Positions 7,791-17,482 of a stretch of DNA of 64,000 bases are shown here, one piece after another. The notes beneath the pieces were generated by a model, which saw only the letters and a list, made by a program, of their open reading frames with translations, was not told the origin of the DNA and did not search any database. This DNA is from Myxococcales bacterium (GTDB lineage Bacteria; Myxococcota_A; Polyangia; Fen-1088). The stretch lies in assembly GCA_022184915.1 (NCBI GenBank), contig JAGTJU010000010.1:1-64000 (forward strand), in the 5' to 3' direction. Position 1 is the stretch's first letter; each line of letters begins with the position of its first letter. The position numbers and the translations under genes were made by a program.

Positions 7791-9975
7791 GTGAACATCC
7801 AAGCCCTCTCCGCCCTGGTGGCGACGATCGTTGGTTGCGCCATCGGAGGCTCCGTTTTCCTGCGCGAAACGCGGCGCGGAGCCCACGCGGTATTCGCCAC
7901 CTTCGCGTTCAACATTGCGCTGCAATACCTGTTCGTCTTCCTGTGGCTGGGACTCGAAATCGAGTTCTTCGACTGGGCCGCCATGCTGGTCGCCGTGTCC
8001 TTGCCCGCCACCGCCCAGCGCTTCTTTCCAGGCCTTCTTGGGCGACGATGCAGGCCCGCCCCCCCTGTCGCGCTCGACCGTGGTGGGGGCGGTGGTGTTC
8101 TATCTGGCGTTTTGCTTTTCGCGCTTCATCGACCCCATTCACCAATCCACGTGGTTTCGCCTGACCTTCGGAGCGTACGTTTTCGCCGGGCTCTACCTGT
8201 CGGTCTACTACCTGTACCGCCGCTACCGCGCGACCCCCTCACGGGTCGAGAAGATTCGGCTGCGCTACCTGCTGGTCGGTGGCGTAGCCACGGTTTCCAC
8301 GGCCCTTCTCGAGTCGCTGGTCGACAACATCACGTTGGGCACCATCTTCGTGATCGTCTATCTGTACTTTCTTTCGCAGACACTGGTTCGCTATCGTCTG
8401 CTGGACCTCAACGAGCTGCTCGGACGCATGGTGGTTCTGGGCGCTTTGGTGGTGATCGTCACGCTCATCTACGTGGTGTTGCTGATATGGGTCTCTCCCG
8501 AGCAGCATGGCTTGTTCTTCTTCAACACCTTGGTCGCCTCTGCCGCGATCTTGATCGTCTTCGACCCGCTGCGTTCCCGTGTGGAGGCCGCCGTGAACCG
8601 GTGGATGTTCCAAGAAAAGTACGAACTGTCCCGGCGCATCCAGAACCTGCGCGCCGACCTCATGAACGTCATCGACGCGCGCGGCATAGGGCCCAAGGTT
8701 CTGGCCGCCCTCGAAGATTCCCGACGCGTGACACACGCGGCGCTTTATTTCGTGGACCCCGACGGCTCGGGATACGAGCTTTCAGGGCATATCGGGCCCA
8801 AGCCGGAAGCCCGCCTCGACGCCATCGCTCACCGCAGCTTTCTCGAGCGTTTGCGGCGCTACACCGTGCTCACCGTCGAGGGGATCGAGCAAGAGATCTC
8901 GATCTTGCGGCCCTCCCGGGGCGAAGAAAAGGAATCGCTGACCCTGATTCTCCGTACCCTCGAATTGATGAACGCCTCCGTGGCCTTGGCCATCTCCGGG
9001 GAGGACCAGTTGTTGGGCATCCTGGTCCTCAGGGACGAGCGGCTCCGCGAGGCGTTCTCGTCAGACGAAATCGAGCTGTTCCGCGGGGTCACCGCCTCGG
9101 TCGGCGTGACGCTGCAGAACTCGCAGGTCTACGAACGCATGAAGGAGCGGGAGCGCCTGGCAGCCCTCGGGCAAATGGCGGCGGGTCTGGCACATGAGAT
9201 CCGCAACCCGCTGGGCTCGATCAAGGGGGCCGCGCAGTATCTGTTGCCCAGCGCCGACCAGAGCATCGACCCGTCGAGCCGAGAGTTCCTCAACATCATC
9301 GTGGAGGAAGTGGATCGGCTGAACAAAACCGTGTCCCAGTTCCTCGACTACGCACGCCCCTACCGGGGCGAACAGCAGCCCCTCGACGTGAACCAGATCC
9401 TGCGCAAAACCTTGACGCTGATCGAAAAGGAGGAGGGTGCGAGCAAGGTGGAGATCAGCACGAACCTCGCCGACTTGCCTCCGGTGCGCGCGGACGCCGA
9501 ACAGCTCCGGCAGGTGTTTTTGAACCTGATGCTCAACGCGCTGCAGGCGATGCCGAGCGGTGGCAAGCTGCACGTGTCCACCACGTTGCGCCGGGCCACC
9601 CGACGCGGGGCCGCGGCCGCTTTCTTCGAGGTGCGTTTCAAGGATACCGGTGCTGGCATCCCGCCCGAAAACCTCAAAGATCTCTTCGTGCCGTTCTTCA
9701 CCACGAAGGACCAAGGAACGGGCCTGGGCTTGCCGATCAGCCAGCGCATCATCGAAAACCACGGGGGCACCATCGAGGTGCGCTCTCGGGTGGGCGTGGG
9801 ATCCACCTTCACGGTGTTGCTCCCGGTCGAAGCGGATGCCTACGCGGGATTCATGGAGAGCCACAAGGGGCCTCCGCCGATCCCCGACCGGCGGACACCC
9901 CTTTCGATGCCCAGCATCGAGATCCCCGGTCCCACCGGCCAAACCGGGCGCTACCGCCGCCACGAACCCCTCTAG
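7791..9975 (+). CDS. GAF-containing sensor histidine kinase, frame-interrupted
   Basis: About 728 codons once one frame break is bridged. The N-terminal 75 codons from GTG 7791 encode hydrophobic helices (LVATIVGCAIGGSVFL, AFNIALQYLFVFLWLG). The frame is lost near 8028: RFF is followed in the other frame by QAFLGDDAG, and one extra base explains it. More membrane helices follow (VVGAVVFYLAFCFSRF, FVIVYLYFLS, LGALVVIVTLIYVVL), then a GAF-like domain. The HisKA phospho-acceptor is GLAHEIRNPLGS (His near 9191). The ATPase is NLMLNALQAM, DTGAGIPPE, GTGLGLPIS. The C-terminal 50 residues are proline-rich. It resembles NtrB-type kinases, but no response regulator is adjacent. Confidence 0.82.
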
Positions 9976-10025
9976 CGCAGGGCGCGCAGAGGGTGGCAGC
10001 GAGGCCCGACCGGTGGAGGAGGGTC

Positions 10026-10757
10026 TCAGTTGCTGGTCTGGATCGGGCAGCAGAGTGCCGAGGCCTGCACTTTTCGCCCCGAGGTGAGCGGGAAGGGATG
10101 CACGCAGCTAAAGGCGGCTCCCGCCGTGATCGCGTCGCCGTTTTGCACGCTGCCTCCACCCAAGCCGGGATCGCGCACGACCTGCCCGAGGCCCGCCGTG
10201 CTGATGATGTTGAGCCCCTCGGCGTAGTCGGCACGGCAGGTGCCGCTCACGACGTAGGAGCCATCGGGACAAGCCGCGAGAACCTCGTCGTCGATGAACT
10301 CGAGTTCCGACACCACCCAACCGCAGGACGCGAGGGCGTTGGTGCCGGGAGGGCCGGCCGGACCGGCAGGCCCCTGGGGACCGCGAGGGCCAGGAGGACC
10401 GGCGGGCCCGCCGGAGCCGCCGCCGGAGCCGCCACCGATGTGAACACTGATCCGCCCGAGGAGCGTTGCCAACCAGGCGCCGTGACGGGACAGCTCGAGC
10501 ATGTATGAGCCGTCCGCGAGCACGGAGGGCAGACTCGCCTGGATCTGGGAGTCCGTTTGGCTCAGCACCGGCAGCTCGATGCCTCCCAGAAAGGCCCGCA
10601 GGGCGCGAGAGCCGAAGTTCTCACCATTGATGGTGAGGACGGTGGCGCCTGCGTCAACTTGCACCGACAGCACCTTGACGGGGCCGCCGGCCGTGGCCGA
10701 ACGGGGCAGGACGAGAGCGCCCAGCACGAGGGCACCGAGGACAACGAGACGAGTCAT
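10026..10757 (-). CDS. Secreted protein with IPT/TIG-like and collagen-like segments
   Basis: 243 aa from ATG 10757, fixed by the ribosome-binding site AAAGGAGA. A signal peptide (LVVLGALVLGALVLPRSATA) is followed by a fold like IPT/TIG: VLSVQVDAGATVLTINGENFG and ADGSYMLELSRHG. A glycine-rich linker leads to a short collagen-type Gly-X-Y run of about eight triplets (GPAGPPGPRGPQGP...). A cysteine-containing C-terminal domain follows (CGWVVSELEF, CPDGSYVVSGTC, CVHPFP, CCPIQ). Collagen-like tails of this build recur in Myxococcota surface proteins; the role is unknown, probably extracellular and disulphide-stabilised. Confidence 0.8.
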   Translation of the reverse strand: MTRLVVLGALVLGALVLPRSATAGGPVKVLSVQVDAGATVLTINGENFGSRALRAFLGGIELPVLSQTDSQIQASLPSVLADGSYMLELSRHGAWLATLLGRISVHIGGGSGGGSGGPAGPPGPRGPQGPAGPAGPPGTNALASCGWVVSELEFIDDEVLAACPDGSYVVSGTCRADYAEGLNIISTAGLGQVVRDPGLGGGSVQNGDAITAGAAFSCVHPFPLTSGRKVQASALCCPIQTSN

Positions 10758-10989
10758 GAGATCTCCTTTCGAGGGGTGGTCAACCGCATGGCGGTCGCCA
10801 GGTTGATGACGGTGCGAGCGTAGACGCCGTTTGCCTGGATCCACAAGCAAACAGTTCCCCCGCGTCACGCGCTAACCACAACGCGCCAGGCAAGGGGGAA
10901 TGCTTCAAGCACGGGTTCGTGGGGGCCGATGGAGGGAACGAGCTTCGTGAGCCGCGGCCTGACGGCGCGTCACGAGTTCGGCAGGATTC

Positions 10990-11838
10990 ATGCGCATGCG
11001 TTTCGGAGTCGTGTGGGCGCTAGGAGCGGTACTGGTCGCCGCGGGCCAAGAGGTGTACGCGCAAGGGGACCCCGTGCCCGAAACCGGGCTGCTGAAGAGA
11101 ACCGCAGCCAGCCGCAAAGCCGCCGCAAGGGCACTTTTCGACGAAGGGCTGCGTTGTCTCGATGCGGGCGACTGGGCGGCGGCGTCGGATCGCTTCGAGC
11201 GCGCCCGACGCCTGCACGCATCCCCTCGCATCACGTACAACCTGACCACGGCGCTCGTGCGCTTGGGTCGCCTGGTCTACGCGTCGGAACTACTGCGCGA
11301 GCTCACCGGCGCGGCCGCGGTCGAAAGGTCGGTCCAGACGGCGGCCCAAGAGCGCCTCGATCAGCTGCAAGCCCGACTCGCCTGGCTGACTCTCGTGGTC
11401 GAGGGCGACCTCACCGACACCCGCCTCGAGCTCGACGGCCGCCTCCTGGATGTCGCGATGGTGGACGTTCCCTTGCCCGTCGATCCAGGCGAGCACACCG
11501 TGCGCGCGCGACGCGACGGCCAGGCTCTGCTCTCTCGAACTGTGACGCTGCCCGAAGGTCAGCGGCTTCAGGTGCACCTGGCCTTGCCCTCGAGGCCGCT
11601 CCTGCTGGCAACGCCGAACCCGGCGCCCCCGCTCAACCCGCTGACACTTGGCGTGGTGGCCAAGGGCGAGTCCATTCCGAGCGAAACCCCGGGGGCGGGG
11701 CGCGTTCCCTGGGGGTGGGTGGGCGCCGGCGCGGCCTTGGTGGCGGGCGTCGCGGTGTCGGCTTTGCTGCTCGCGGGGGGGAGCGACGTCCCCGTCTCCG
11801 GCAACGCAGGCACCCTCACCCTCCGAGGGGGCCCGTGA
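10990..11838 (+). CDS. Exported TPR/PEGA-like protein with C-terminal membrane anchor
   Basis: 282 aa. A signal peptide (WALGAVLVAAGQEVYAQ) is followed by one or two TPR-like helices (ALFDEGLRCLDAGDWAAASDRF). Next comes a PEGA-like beta domain (DTRLELDGRLLDVAMVDVPLPVDPGEHTVRARRDGQ), a proline-rich linker and one hydrophobic helix near the C-terminus (WVGAGAALVAGVAVSALLLAGG). This architecture is common in Myxococcota envelope proteins and is thought to bind surface polymers; the function is not established. ATG 10990 follows an AGGA ribosome-binding site, and its stop overlaps the next gene's GTG, so the two are co-translated. Confidence 0.8.
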   Translation: MRMRFGVVWALGAVLVAAGQEVYAQGDPVPETGLLKRTAASRKAAARALFDEGLRCLDAGDWAAASDRFERARRLHASPRITYNLTTALVRLGRLVYASELLRELTGAAAVERSVQTAAQERLDQLQARLAWLTLVVEGDLTDTRLELDGRLLDVAMVDVPLPVDPGEHTVRARRDGQALLSRTVTLPEGQRLQVHLALPSRPLLLATPNPAPPLNPLTLGVVAKGESIPSETPGAGRVPWGWVGAGAALVAGVAVSALLLAGGSDVPVSGNAGTLTLRGGP

Positions 11839-13262
11839 GCCGCGCGGCCCGTTGGGGCCTGGTAGCCGCAGCGCTCGGGCTTTTGTCCTGCGAGAGCGCC
11901 ACCCCCACCCAGCTTCTGGTCGTGGTGGACAGTGACTTCGGCAGTGAGCTCGACGAAATCGAGCTCCATGCAGAGCTTGCCGGGCAGGCACCGGGCCGCC
12001 TTTCGGCCCGCCCGCGCGACGTGCCCCTGCCGCTCAGCTTTTCCCTTCTTCACGACGGCGGGGTTCTGGGACCGCTGCTCGTGACGGTGCAAGGTCGTCG
12101 CGGCAGTGAGGTGCTCGTGAGCCGTTCGGCACTCACGGCGTTCGAGGCCGGGCAGGTCAGGGTCCTCCGCATGGATCTCTTCGCTCAATGTGCGGCAGTG
12201 GTCTGTGCGGAGGGCACGACCTGCACCGAAGCGGGGTGCGTGCCTCTTGCGCAGGCTGGGGAAGCCCGAGAGCCCTGGCCGGGCCGCGTGGGGCCCCGGC
12301 CCCTTCCGACCTGGGACGCCCGCCCGCCCGACGCTCTGGCCCCCCCCGACGGCGGCGTGCCGGACGCGGCGATCGGGGCGGATGGAGCGCCCCCGAACCC
12401 CGACAGCCGCGACGGCGCGGAGACCCACGATGGTGGCGCTCCCCCCTCAGCGGACCTCGGGCCCTGCAGCCTCTTTCCCGACAACGCCATTTGGCGCCGG
12501 GACGTGCGCGCAAGCCCCGTATCGTTGCGCTCGCCTGCTTACATGGCCGCCCTTGCGGGTCGTCGCGTGAAGGCGCTCGTCGGCCCGTCGCAGGGCGTGC
12601 CTTGGCGCTCGGTCGACGAGCGGACTGGCCAGGTGGGCGTGAGCCTCGAGACGCCCGGAGTCAAGAGCGACTGGCCGGTCCCGCTCGATTTTCCGCTCGA
12701 CGCGGCCCCCGACCAGCGCCTGATCGTGGTGGACACCAGCCGGTGCCTGCTTCTCGAGGCCTTGGCCTGCGTGCGCGTCAGCCAGACGTTCCAGTGCGCC
12801 ACGGGTGGGGTCGTGGCCTTGAACGCCTCGTGGGTGCGTCAGCGCGGCTCCGTGATGGCCACGGATTCGGCGCTCGCCCTGCTTCCAGGAATGATCCGCT
12901 ACCAGGAAGCCGCAGAAGGGCAGATTGAACACGCGATCGCGCTGAGCCTGGACCGCATCCAGGCAGGCTACGTGAGCCCCGCCTTGAATCACCTGGGCGG
13001 GACCAGCTCCGACCCCTCGTTGCCCCCGATGGGTGCCCGGTTGCGCCTGCGGGCCGATTACCCAGACACGGCGCTCGGCCCGGAGGTGCGGGCCATCGTG
13101 AGGGCGCTGAAGACCTACGGCGCCCTCCTCACGCACCGGGGACCTGCGATGGGTATCTACGGAGACACGCACGCAGGCTGGGCGGGGATCGACCTCTCTG
13201 CCCTCGGGGCCCTTGCGGTCGAGGACTTCGAGGTGCTGGACCACGAGGCCATCGTCAAGTAA
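11835..13262 (+). CDS. Lipoprotein with conserved C-terminal domain of unknown function
   Basis: 475 aa from GTG 11835 (GTGA overlap with the previous stop). The lipobox LLSC near residue 20 predicts an outer-membrane lipoprotein. An N-terminal beta-rich domain of about 120 residues follows, a small cysteine cluster (CAAVVCAEGTTCTEAGC), then an Asp/Pro/Gly-rich linker. The C-terminal 270 residues start with CSLFPDNAIWRRDV and contain LIVVDTSRCLLLEAL, LPPMGARLRLRADY and VRAIVRALKTYGALL. I recognise this as a domain of unknown function found in secreted proteins of actinobacteria and some other phyla. That recognition is by motif memory only. A hydrolase role has been suggested for similar proteins, but no catalytic site is evident. 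Confidence 0.75.
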   Translation: MSRAARWGLVAAALGLLSCESATPTQLLVVVDSDFGSELDEIELHAELAGQAPGRLSARPRDVPLPLSFSLLHDGGVLGPLLVTVQGRRGSEVLVSRSALTAFEAGQVRVLRMDLFAQCAAVVCAEGTTCTEAGCVPLAQAGEAREPWPGRVGPRPLPTWDARPPDALAPPDGGVPDAAIGADGAPPNPDSRDGAETHDGGAPPSADLGPCSLFPDNAIWRRDVRASPVSLRSPAYMAALAGRRVKALVGPSQGVPWRSVDERTGQVGVSLETPGVKSDWPVPLDFPLDAAPDQRLIVVDTSRCLLLEALACVRVSQTFQCATGGVVALNASWVRQRGSVMATDSALALLPGMIRYQEAAEGQIEHAIALSLDRIQAGYVSPALNHLGGTSSDPSLPPMGARLRLRADYPDTALGPEVRAIVRALKTYGALLTHRGPAMGIYGDTHAGWAGIDLSALGALAVEDFEVLDHEAIVK

Positions 13263-13368
13263 CCCCCGTGTCGGGACCGTTACCCGGCGCTCAAGTGGCC
13301 CCGAGCGGCCCCACCGAACGGCAGCGCGCCTCCCCGAGCCGGCCTGACGCTCACCCTTGGCCCTGCGT

Positions 13369-13785
13369 ATGCATTCGCATGGGCGTGTGAAACACAACGA
13401 AGACATCTCGAAACCGGACAAGCGCGTGCTCGGCCGTACGGATGCGAACGACACCCCGCTCGAGGTTCATGGGAACTTCCCCGTCACCCCGGAGCTGCGT
13501 GAACGAGCCCGCGCCCTGACCGGACACGCACTCGGCCACAACGCCACTGCCGTGGAGCGTGCCGAGGTGTGGTTCGAGGACGTGAACGGACCCAAGGGCG
13601 GGGTCGACGTGATTTGCCGGATCACGCTGGCGGTGTCAGGCGTACCGAACGTTTTCGCCGAGGCCCGCGACAGCGACCCGCACCGTGCCCTGGCGTTGGC
13701 GGCGCCCAAGGTGGCTCGGGCGCTGAAGCACGCCCTCGGGCGCCGGGGCCGCAGCGCCCCGAAACTGCCACGCCCCGCTCCTTGA
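13369..13785 (+). CDS. RaiA/HPF-like ribosome-associated protein
   Basis: About 138 aa from ATG 13369 (MHSHGRVKHN). The core fits the ribosome hibernation factor fold: VTPELRERARALTGHALG, a beta strand VERAEVWFEDVNGPKGGVDVICRI, then FAEARDSDPHRALALAAPKVARALKHAL and a basic tail. RaiA/HPF proteins bind the 30S decoding region and silence translation in stationary phase. Divergence from canonical RaiA is noticeable, so an alternative is a related RNA-binding protein of the same fold. A longer TTG start at 13357 is possible but weak. The gene ends one base from the mobA stop. Confidence 0.7.
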   Translation: MHSHGRVKHNEDISKPDKRVLGRTDANDTPLEVHGNFPVTPELRERARALTGHALGHNATAVERAEVWFEDVNGPKGGVDVICRITLAVSGVPNVFAEARDSDPHRALALAAPKVARALKHALGRRGRSAPKLPRPAP

Positions 13786-13786
13786 G

Positions 13787-14395
13787 CTACGCCCGGTCGA
13801 AATCGGCTTCCAGGCGGGCAAGGTCAGCCGGGGTGTTGAGGTTCGTGGCGAAGCGCGGGTCCAGGCCAAGGGCTCTCAGACGGTCTGCGCCGATCCGCAC
13901 GCCGCCCAGCTCTCGCAGCAGGTCCAGCAGCTTGAAGCGCCCCTCCTCCCGGGCCTTGCTGACACGAGGCAGGCAGGCGCGGCCGTAGCGGGCACAGAGG
14001 GGCTCGGGGGTCCCATCCACTTCGGGCGCCACGACGAGGGCCGCTGGGGCCTCGTCCCGCAGCAGCTGTACCAGTGTGGCCGTAAGACAGGGCATGTCGG
14101 CTGCGAAGCAGAGGGCCGCGGCCTCGGAGCCGGACAGGGACGCCAAGGCGGTCTCGAGACCTGCCAGGGGACCACAGCCGGGCCCGGCCCTGTCGGGAAC
14201 CACCGGCACACCGAAGCCGCCGTAGGCCATCGGATCGTTGGCCACCACTACCACGCGATCCACGTGCGGCAAGATCACGTCCAGCTGACGGCTCAGAATC
14301 GAGCGCCCCGCCACCTCCAACCGTCCTTTGGCGACGCCCCCCATCCGGGTTCCCCGCCCTCCCGCGAGGATGGCGGCGATCACCCCGTGGGCCAT
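13787..14395 (-). CDS. mobA: Molybdenum cofactor guanylyltransferase
   Basis: 202 aa. MobA joins GMP to molybdopterin to make the bis-MGD cofactor. The nucleotide-binding start is classic: AAILAGGRGTRMGGVAKGRLEVAGR. Further matches are VVVANDP, GPLAGLETAL and CFAADMPCLT (metal-binding aspartate), ending with the NLNTPADLARLE motif. Length and motifs match the family. ATG 14395 overlaps the mpl stop (TGATG), so the two are likely co-translated, an odd pairing of cell-wall recycling and cofactor synthesis. NTP-transferase paralogues are the main alternative. Confidence 0.88.
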   Translation of the reverse strand: MAHGVIAAILAGGRGTRMGGVAKGRLEVAGRSILSRQLDVILPHVDRVVVVANDPMAYGGFGVPVVPDRAGPGCGPLAGLETALASLSGSEAAALCFAADMPCLTATLVQLLRDEAPAALVVAPEVDGTPEPLCARYGRACLPRVSKAREEGRFKLLDLLRELGGVRIGADRLRALGLDPRFATNLNTPADLARLEADFDRA

Positions 14396-16224
14396 CAGAG
14401 CACCTTGCGCATCCAGGTCGCGCCTTCGGCCCGCGCCATCCGGAACTCCCGGGTGGTGGTGATCACGTAATCACAATCCTTGCGGTCGATCGCCTCCCAC
14501 CCGAGCTTCTCGGCGAAGAACGCCGAAGCGCCGTCCGTCACGAGGTAAAGCACGCGAATGCCCTCACGCCTCGCCTTTTCCGTGCCCGTGTCCACCAGCA
14601 GATAACCGAGGCCCTCGCCTCGGCGCTCGGGCGCGACGGCCAACATGCGCAAAAGGCCTGCGTCCTCGATGCGCTCAATAGCCACGCAGCCCACGAGGGG
14701 CACCTCGCCGTCACCGGGGATCACGAGGTAGTGAGACCAAAACTCGTCGAGCTGCGGGTGCGCAATGCCCACGCGGTTGAGCAGGTTGGAGATGTTGACC
14801 TTGTCCGCGAGCTTGGCCGGACGTACAGGGTCACCCAGTCTTTCGAGCAGCTTGTCGTGAAGGCCGCCGTAGCTGCCGGACGTCATGACGACCACGGTGT
14901 CACCCGGTACGGCTCGTTCGGCGAGGCGCTCGACCGTGGCGTCCACGGACTCGATGACGCGCGCCGGGATCCCCGCGTTGCGGAGATCCTTGGCCAGCGT
15001 CTCGACGTCCAGGCGATCATCGGGCGGTAGCTTTTCGGGCTGATAAAGCGGGGCCAGCACCACCTCGTCGGCAACGGTCAGCGCCGTGGCGAACGCGTCC
15101 TGGAACACCTTGCGGCGGCTCGTCGCCGACCGGGGCTCGAACGCAGCGATGAGCCTGCCAGGCCCAAAGCGCCCTTTGAGCGCGCCCAGCGTCTCTCTCA
15201 CCGCCGTGGGATGGTGCGCGAAGTCGTCGAGCACGGTCACGCCGGATGCTACGCCTCGCCACTCCTGACGGCGCTTGACCCCCAAGAAGCGCTGGGAGGC
15301 CCTTGCGATCAAGGGCAGCGGCACCCCGATGCGGCTCGCCGCTGCCACCACACCGATGAGATTCTCGAGGTTGTAGACACCCGGCAGCCCCGATTCCAGG
15401 GTTCCCACCACATGGTCCTTGTAAGCCACCCTCATGACGGCCCGGCCCCCCAGGGTGTACTTCGCGACCTCGAAGGTCCAGTCAGCCCCCACGCCGGGTC
15501 GGCCGTAGGTGGTCACCTGGCAGCGCGCAGAGCGGGCCACCTCGAGCGCCCTGGGGGATGCCGCGCACACGATGAGATCGCCCGCGGGTGGGATGCGTTC
15601 CACGAACTCTCGAAATGCCTCGACCACCGTATCCTCGTCTCGAAAGATGTCCGCGTGATCGAACTCGACGGACGTGAGGATTACGATCTTCGGCTTGTAG
15701 TGCAGGAACTTCGACTTTTTGTCGAAGAAGGCTGTGTCGTATTCGTCCCCCTCCACCACGAATTCTTCCCCCAGGCCGAGACGCCAGGAGCGTTCGAAGT
15801 TGTGCGGCACCCCTCCGATCAGAAACGACGGGTCACGTCCGGCCTGCGTGAGCACGTGTGCCATGAGCGTGGACGTGGTGGTCTTACCGTGGGTGCCGGC
15901 GACCACCACGGCTTGGTGCTCACCGAGAAACAGCTCGGACAGCAGGGCGGGGAACGACGTGAGCCGAATGCGCCGCTCCTTGGCAGCGAGCACCTCGACG
16001 TGGTCGCGGCGGCACACGTTTCCGACGACCACGACGTCAGGCTCCCAATCGAGGTTGTGAGGCCCAAACCCCTCCATCATGGGAATGCCCTGCTCGGTCA
16101 GCTGGGTCGACATGGGGGGGTAGATGTGCTCGTCCGAGCCTCGCACGTCGTGGCCCGCGGCCCGTAGCAACCCCGCCAAGGAACCCATGCCGGTTCCGGC
16201 AATGCCGATCAAGTGGACCTTCAT
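14395..16224 (-). CDS. mpl: Mpl (muropeptide ligase) fused to a GNAT acetyltransferase domain
   Basis: 609 aa. Residues 1 to about 455 are UDP-N-acetylmuramate:L-alanyl-gamma-D-glutamyl-meso-diaminopimelate ligase: HLIGIAGTGMGS, the ATP loop GTHGKTTT at 110-117, EGDEYDTAFFDKKSKF, LDDFAHHPTAV and FEPRSATSRRKVFQ. Mpl reuses peptide from degraded peptidoglycan. Residues about 474-609 are an added GNAT domain with the acetyl-CoA motif LAVAPERRGEGLG (about 527-540) and VLYLVTDGASAFFAEKLGWE. I am not aware of this fusion as usual for the family; Mpl normally ends near 450-460. ATG 16224 is set by the MKVHLIG start. The acetyltransferase substrate is unknown. Confidence 0.88.
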   Translation of the reverse strand: MKVHLIGIAGTGMGSLAGLLRAAGHDVRGSDEHIYPPMSTQLTEQGIPMMEGFGPHNLDWEPDVVVVGNVCRRDHVEVLAAKERRIRLTSFPALLSELFLGEHQAVVVAGTHGKTTTSTLMAHVLTQAGRDPSFLIGGVPHNFERSWRLGLGEEFVVEGDEYDTAFFDKKSKFLHYKPKIVILTSVEFDHADIFRDEDTVVEAFREFVERIPPAGDLIVCAASPRALEVARSARCQVTTYGRPGVGADWTFEVAKYTLGGRAVMRVAYKDHVVGTLESGLPGVYNLENLIGVVAAASRIGVPLPLIARASQRFLGVKRRQEWRGVASGVTVLDDFAHHPTAVRETLGALKGRFGPGRLIAAFEPRSATSRRKVFQDAFATALTVADEVVLAPLYQPEKLPPDDRLDVETLAKDLRNAGIPARVIESVDATVERLAERAVPGDTVVVMTSGSYGGLHDKLLERLGDPVRPAKLADKVNISNLLNRVGIAHPQLDEFWSHYLVIPGDGEVPLVGCVAIERIEDAGLLRMLAVAPERRGEGLGYLLVDTGTEKARREGIRVLYLVTDGASAFFAEKLGWEAIDRKDCDYVITTTREFRMARAEGATWMRKVL

Positions 16225-16448
16225 GGCAACGTGCACTCTGTCGGGCCGGGCGCCCGGCGGGCCTCGGACGGTTGACACGCCAAAAACGACGACGCCCCGA
16301 CCGGCCCCGCGGCCGCCCGGACGAGCCCTTGCAGAGGTATTCGCGCCACGACGACGCCAGCATGCGCGATGTGCCCCCGTTTGCAAATTCATGCGCGAAC
16401 CGAAGAATCGAAACTGTCCCCCCGGCCGCGCCTCTGGGGGGGCTACCA

Positions 16449-16478
16449 TGGACGAAGGCCCCTCGGTGCCCGTAGGAT
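16449..16478 (+). promoter_or_regulatory. Candidate promoter of bamD
   Basis: TGGACG (16449-16454), an 18-base spacer and TAGGAT (16473-16478). Transcription would begin about three bases before GTG 16488. Confidence 0.4.
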
Positions 16479-16487
16479 ACCGGCACT

Positions 16488-17441
16488 GTGTTTCGCTCCG
16501 TCGACCCGCCGCCCGCAACACCCCGCGCGCACACATCTTCCGTTCTCTCCCAGGCCGCGTCACGCCGGCTCGCGAGGGCTGCGTTGTGGCTCGTCGTGGC
16601 GTGCGCGGCGGCCCCCCTGGCGGGATGCGCCAGCGACGGGGACGACCGGCCCGTGACGTACTCGGTGAGCGCCAAGCAAAACTACGAAAAGGGCCTGACC
16701 GAGCTGGCCGACGAAAACTACATCGAGGCGGACAAGTATTTCCGCTTCGTCAAGTCGAAGTTTCCCTTCTCGAAGTTCGCCGTGCTCTCGGAGCTCGGCC
16801 TGGCTGACGCCAAATTCAAGCGGGGCGAGTACATCTCGGCCATCGATGCGTACAAGGCCTTCATCCGGCTGCATCCCACCCATGAGAAAGTGGAGGACGG
16901 CTACGTGGCGTACCGCATCGCCCTGGCTTACGTGCAAGACATGCCCGAGGACTGGCTCATTTTGCCGCCCTCGTTCGAGAAGGACCAGTCGGCCGTCCGG
17001 GATGCGTTGAGAGAGCTATCCGACTTCCTCGACAAATACCCCGACTCGAAGTACGTCGACGACGCACTGAAGGACCGGCGCGAGGTGGTGCGGCGCCTGG
17101 TGGAACACGAGGTCTACGTGGCGCGGTTCTACCTCGACCAGGGCCATCCGAAAGCCGCGATCATGCGGCTGACAGGTGCGATCGAGCGCTTCCCCGACTC
17201 GGGCCGTGAGGCGGAGCTGCTGCTGACTTTGGGTGAGACCCACCTCGAGATGGGGAACGCAGGAAGCGCAAAGCAAACCTTCGAGAAGGTCAAAGAAGAG
17301 TACGAGGGTGAGCCTCAAGCCCGGCGCGCCGATGTCTATCTGGATTTCATCCGGCGCAGGTTCGGCGAGGCGCCTCGTGACAAACCGAAGCCCTCGAAGC
17401 GGACCGAACCACAGCCGGGCGACGCCGAGCGCGCGAGCTGA
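16488..17441 (+). CDS. bamD: Outer-membrane assembly lipoprotein BamD
   Basis: 317 aa. A lipobox LAGC (C47) makes an inner-to-outer-membrane lipoprotein. TPR repeats follow from about residue 65: ENYIEADKYFRFVKSKFPFSKFA, YISAIDAYKAFIRLHPTHEKVEDGYVAYRIA, and FLDKYPDSKYVDDA, the signature of BamD/YfiO. BamD supports BamA in inserting beta-barrel proteins. The tail after residue 290 is basic and disordered. GTG 16488 is used because it retains a full signal peptide; a shorter start inside the long N-terminus is possible. It heads a run with the TPR gene and truD. Confidence 0.88.
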   Translation: MFRSVDPPPATPRAHTSSVLSQAASRRLARAALWLVVACAAAPLAGCASDGDDRPVTYSVSAKQNYEKGLTELADENYIEADKYFRFVKSKFPFSKFAVLSELGLADAKFKRGEYISAIDAYKAFIRLHPTHEKVEDGYVAYRIALAYVQDMPEDWLILPPSFEKDQSAVRDALRELSDFLDKYPDSKYVDDALKDRREVVRRLVEHEVYVARFYLDQGHPKAAIMRLTGAIERFPDSGREAELLLTLGETHLEMGNAGSAKQTFEKVKEEYEGEPQARRADVYLDFIRRRFGEAPRDKPKPSKRTEPQPGDAERAS

Positions 17442-17482
17442 AGGGGCCCGTCCGCCAAAGATCGCTCACCGAGCAGGGAAAC

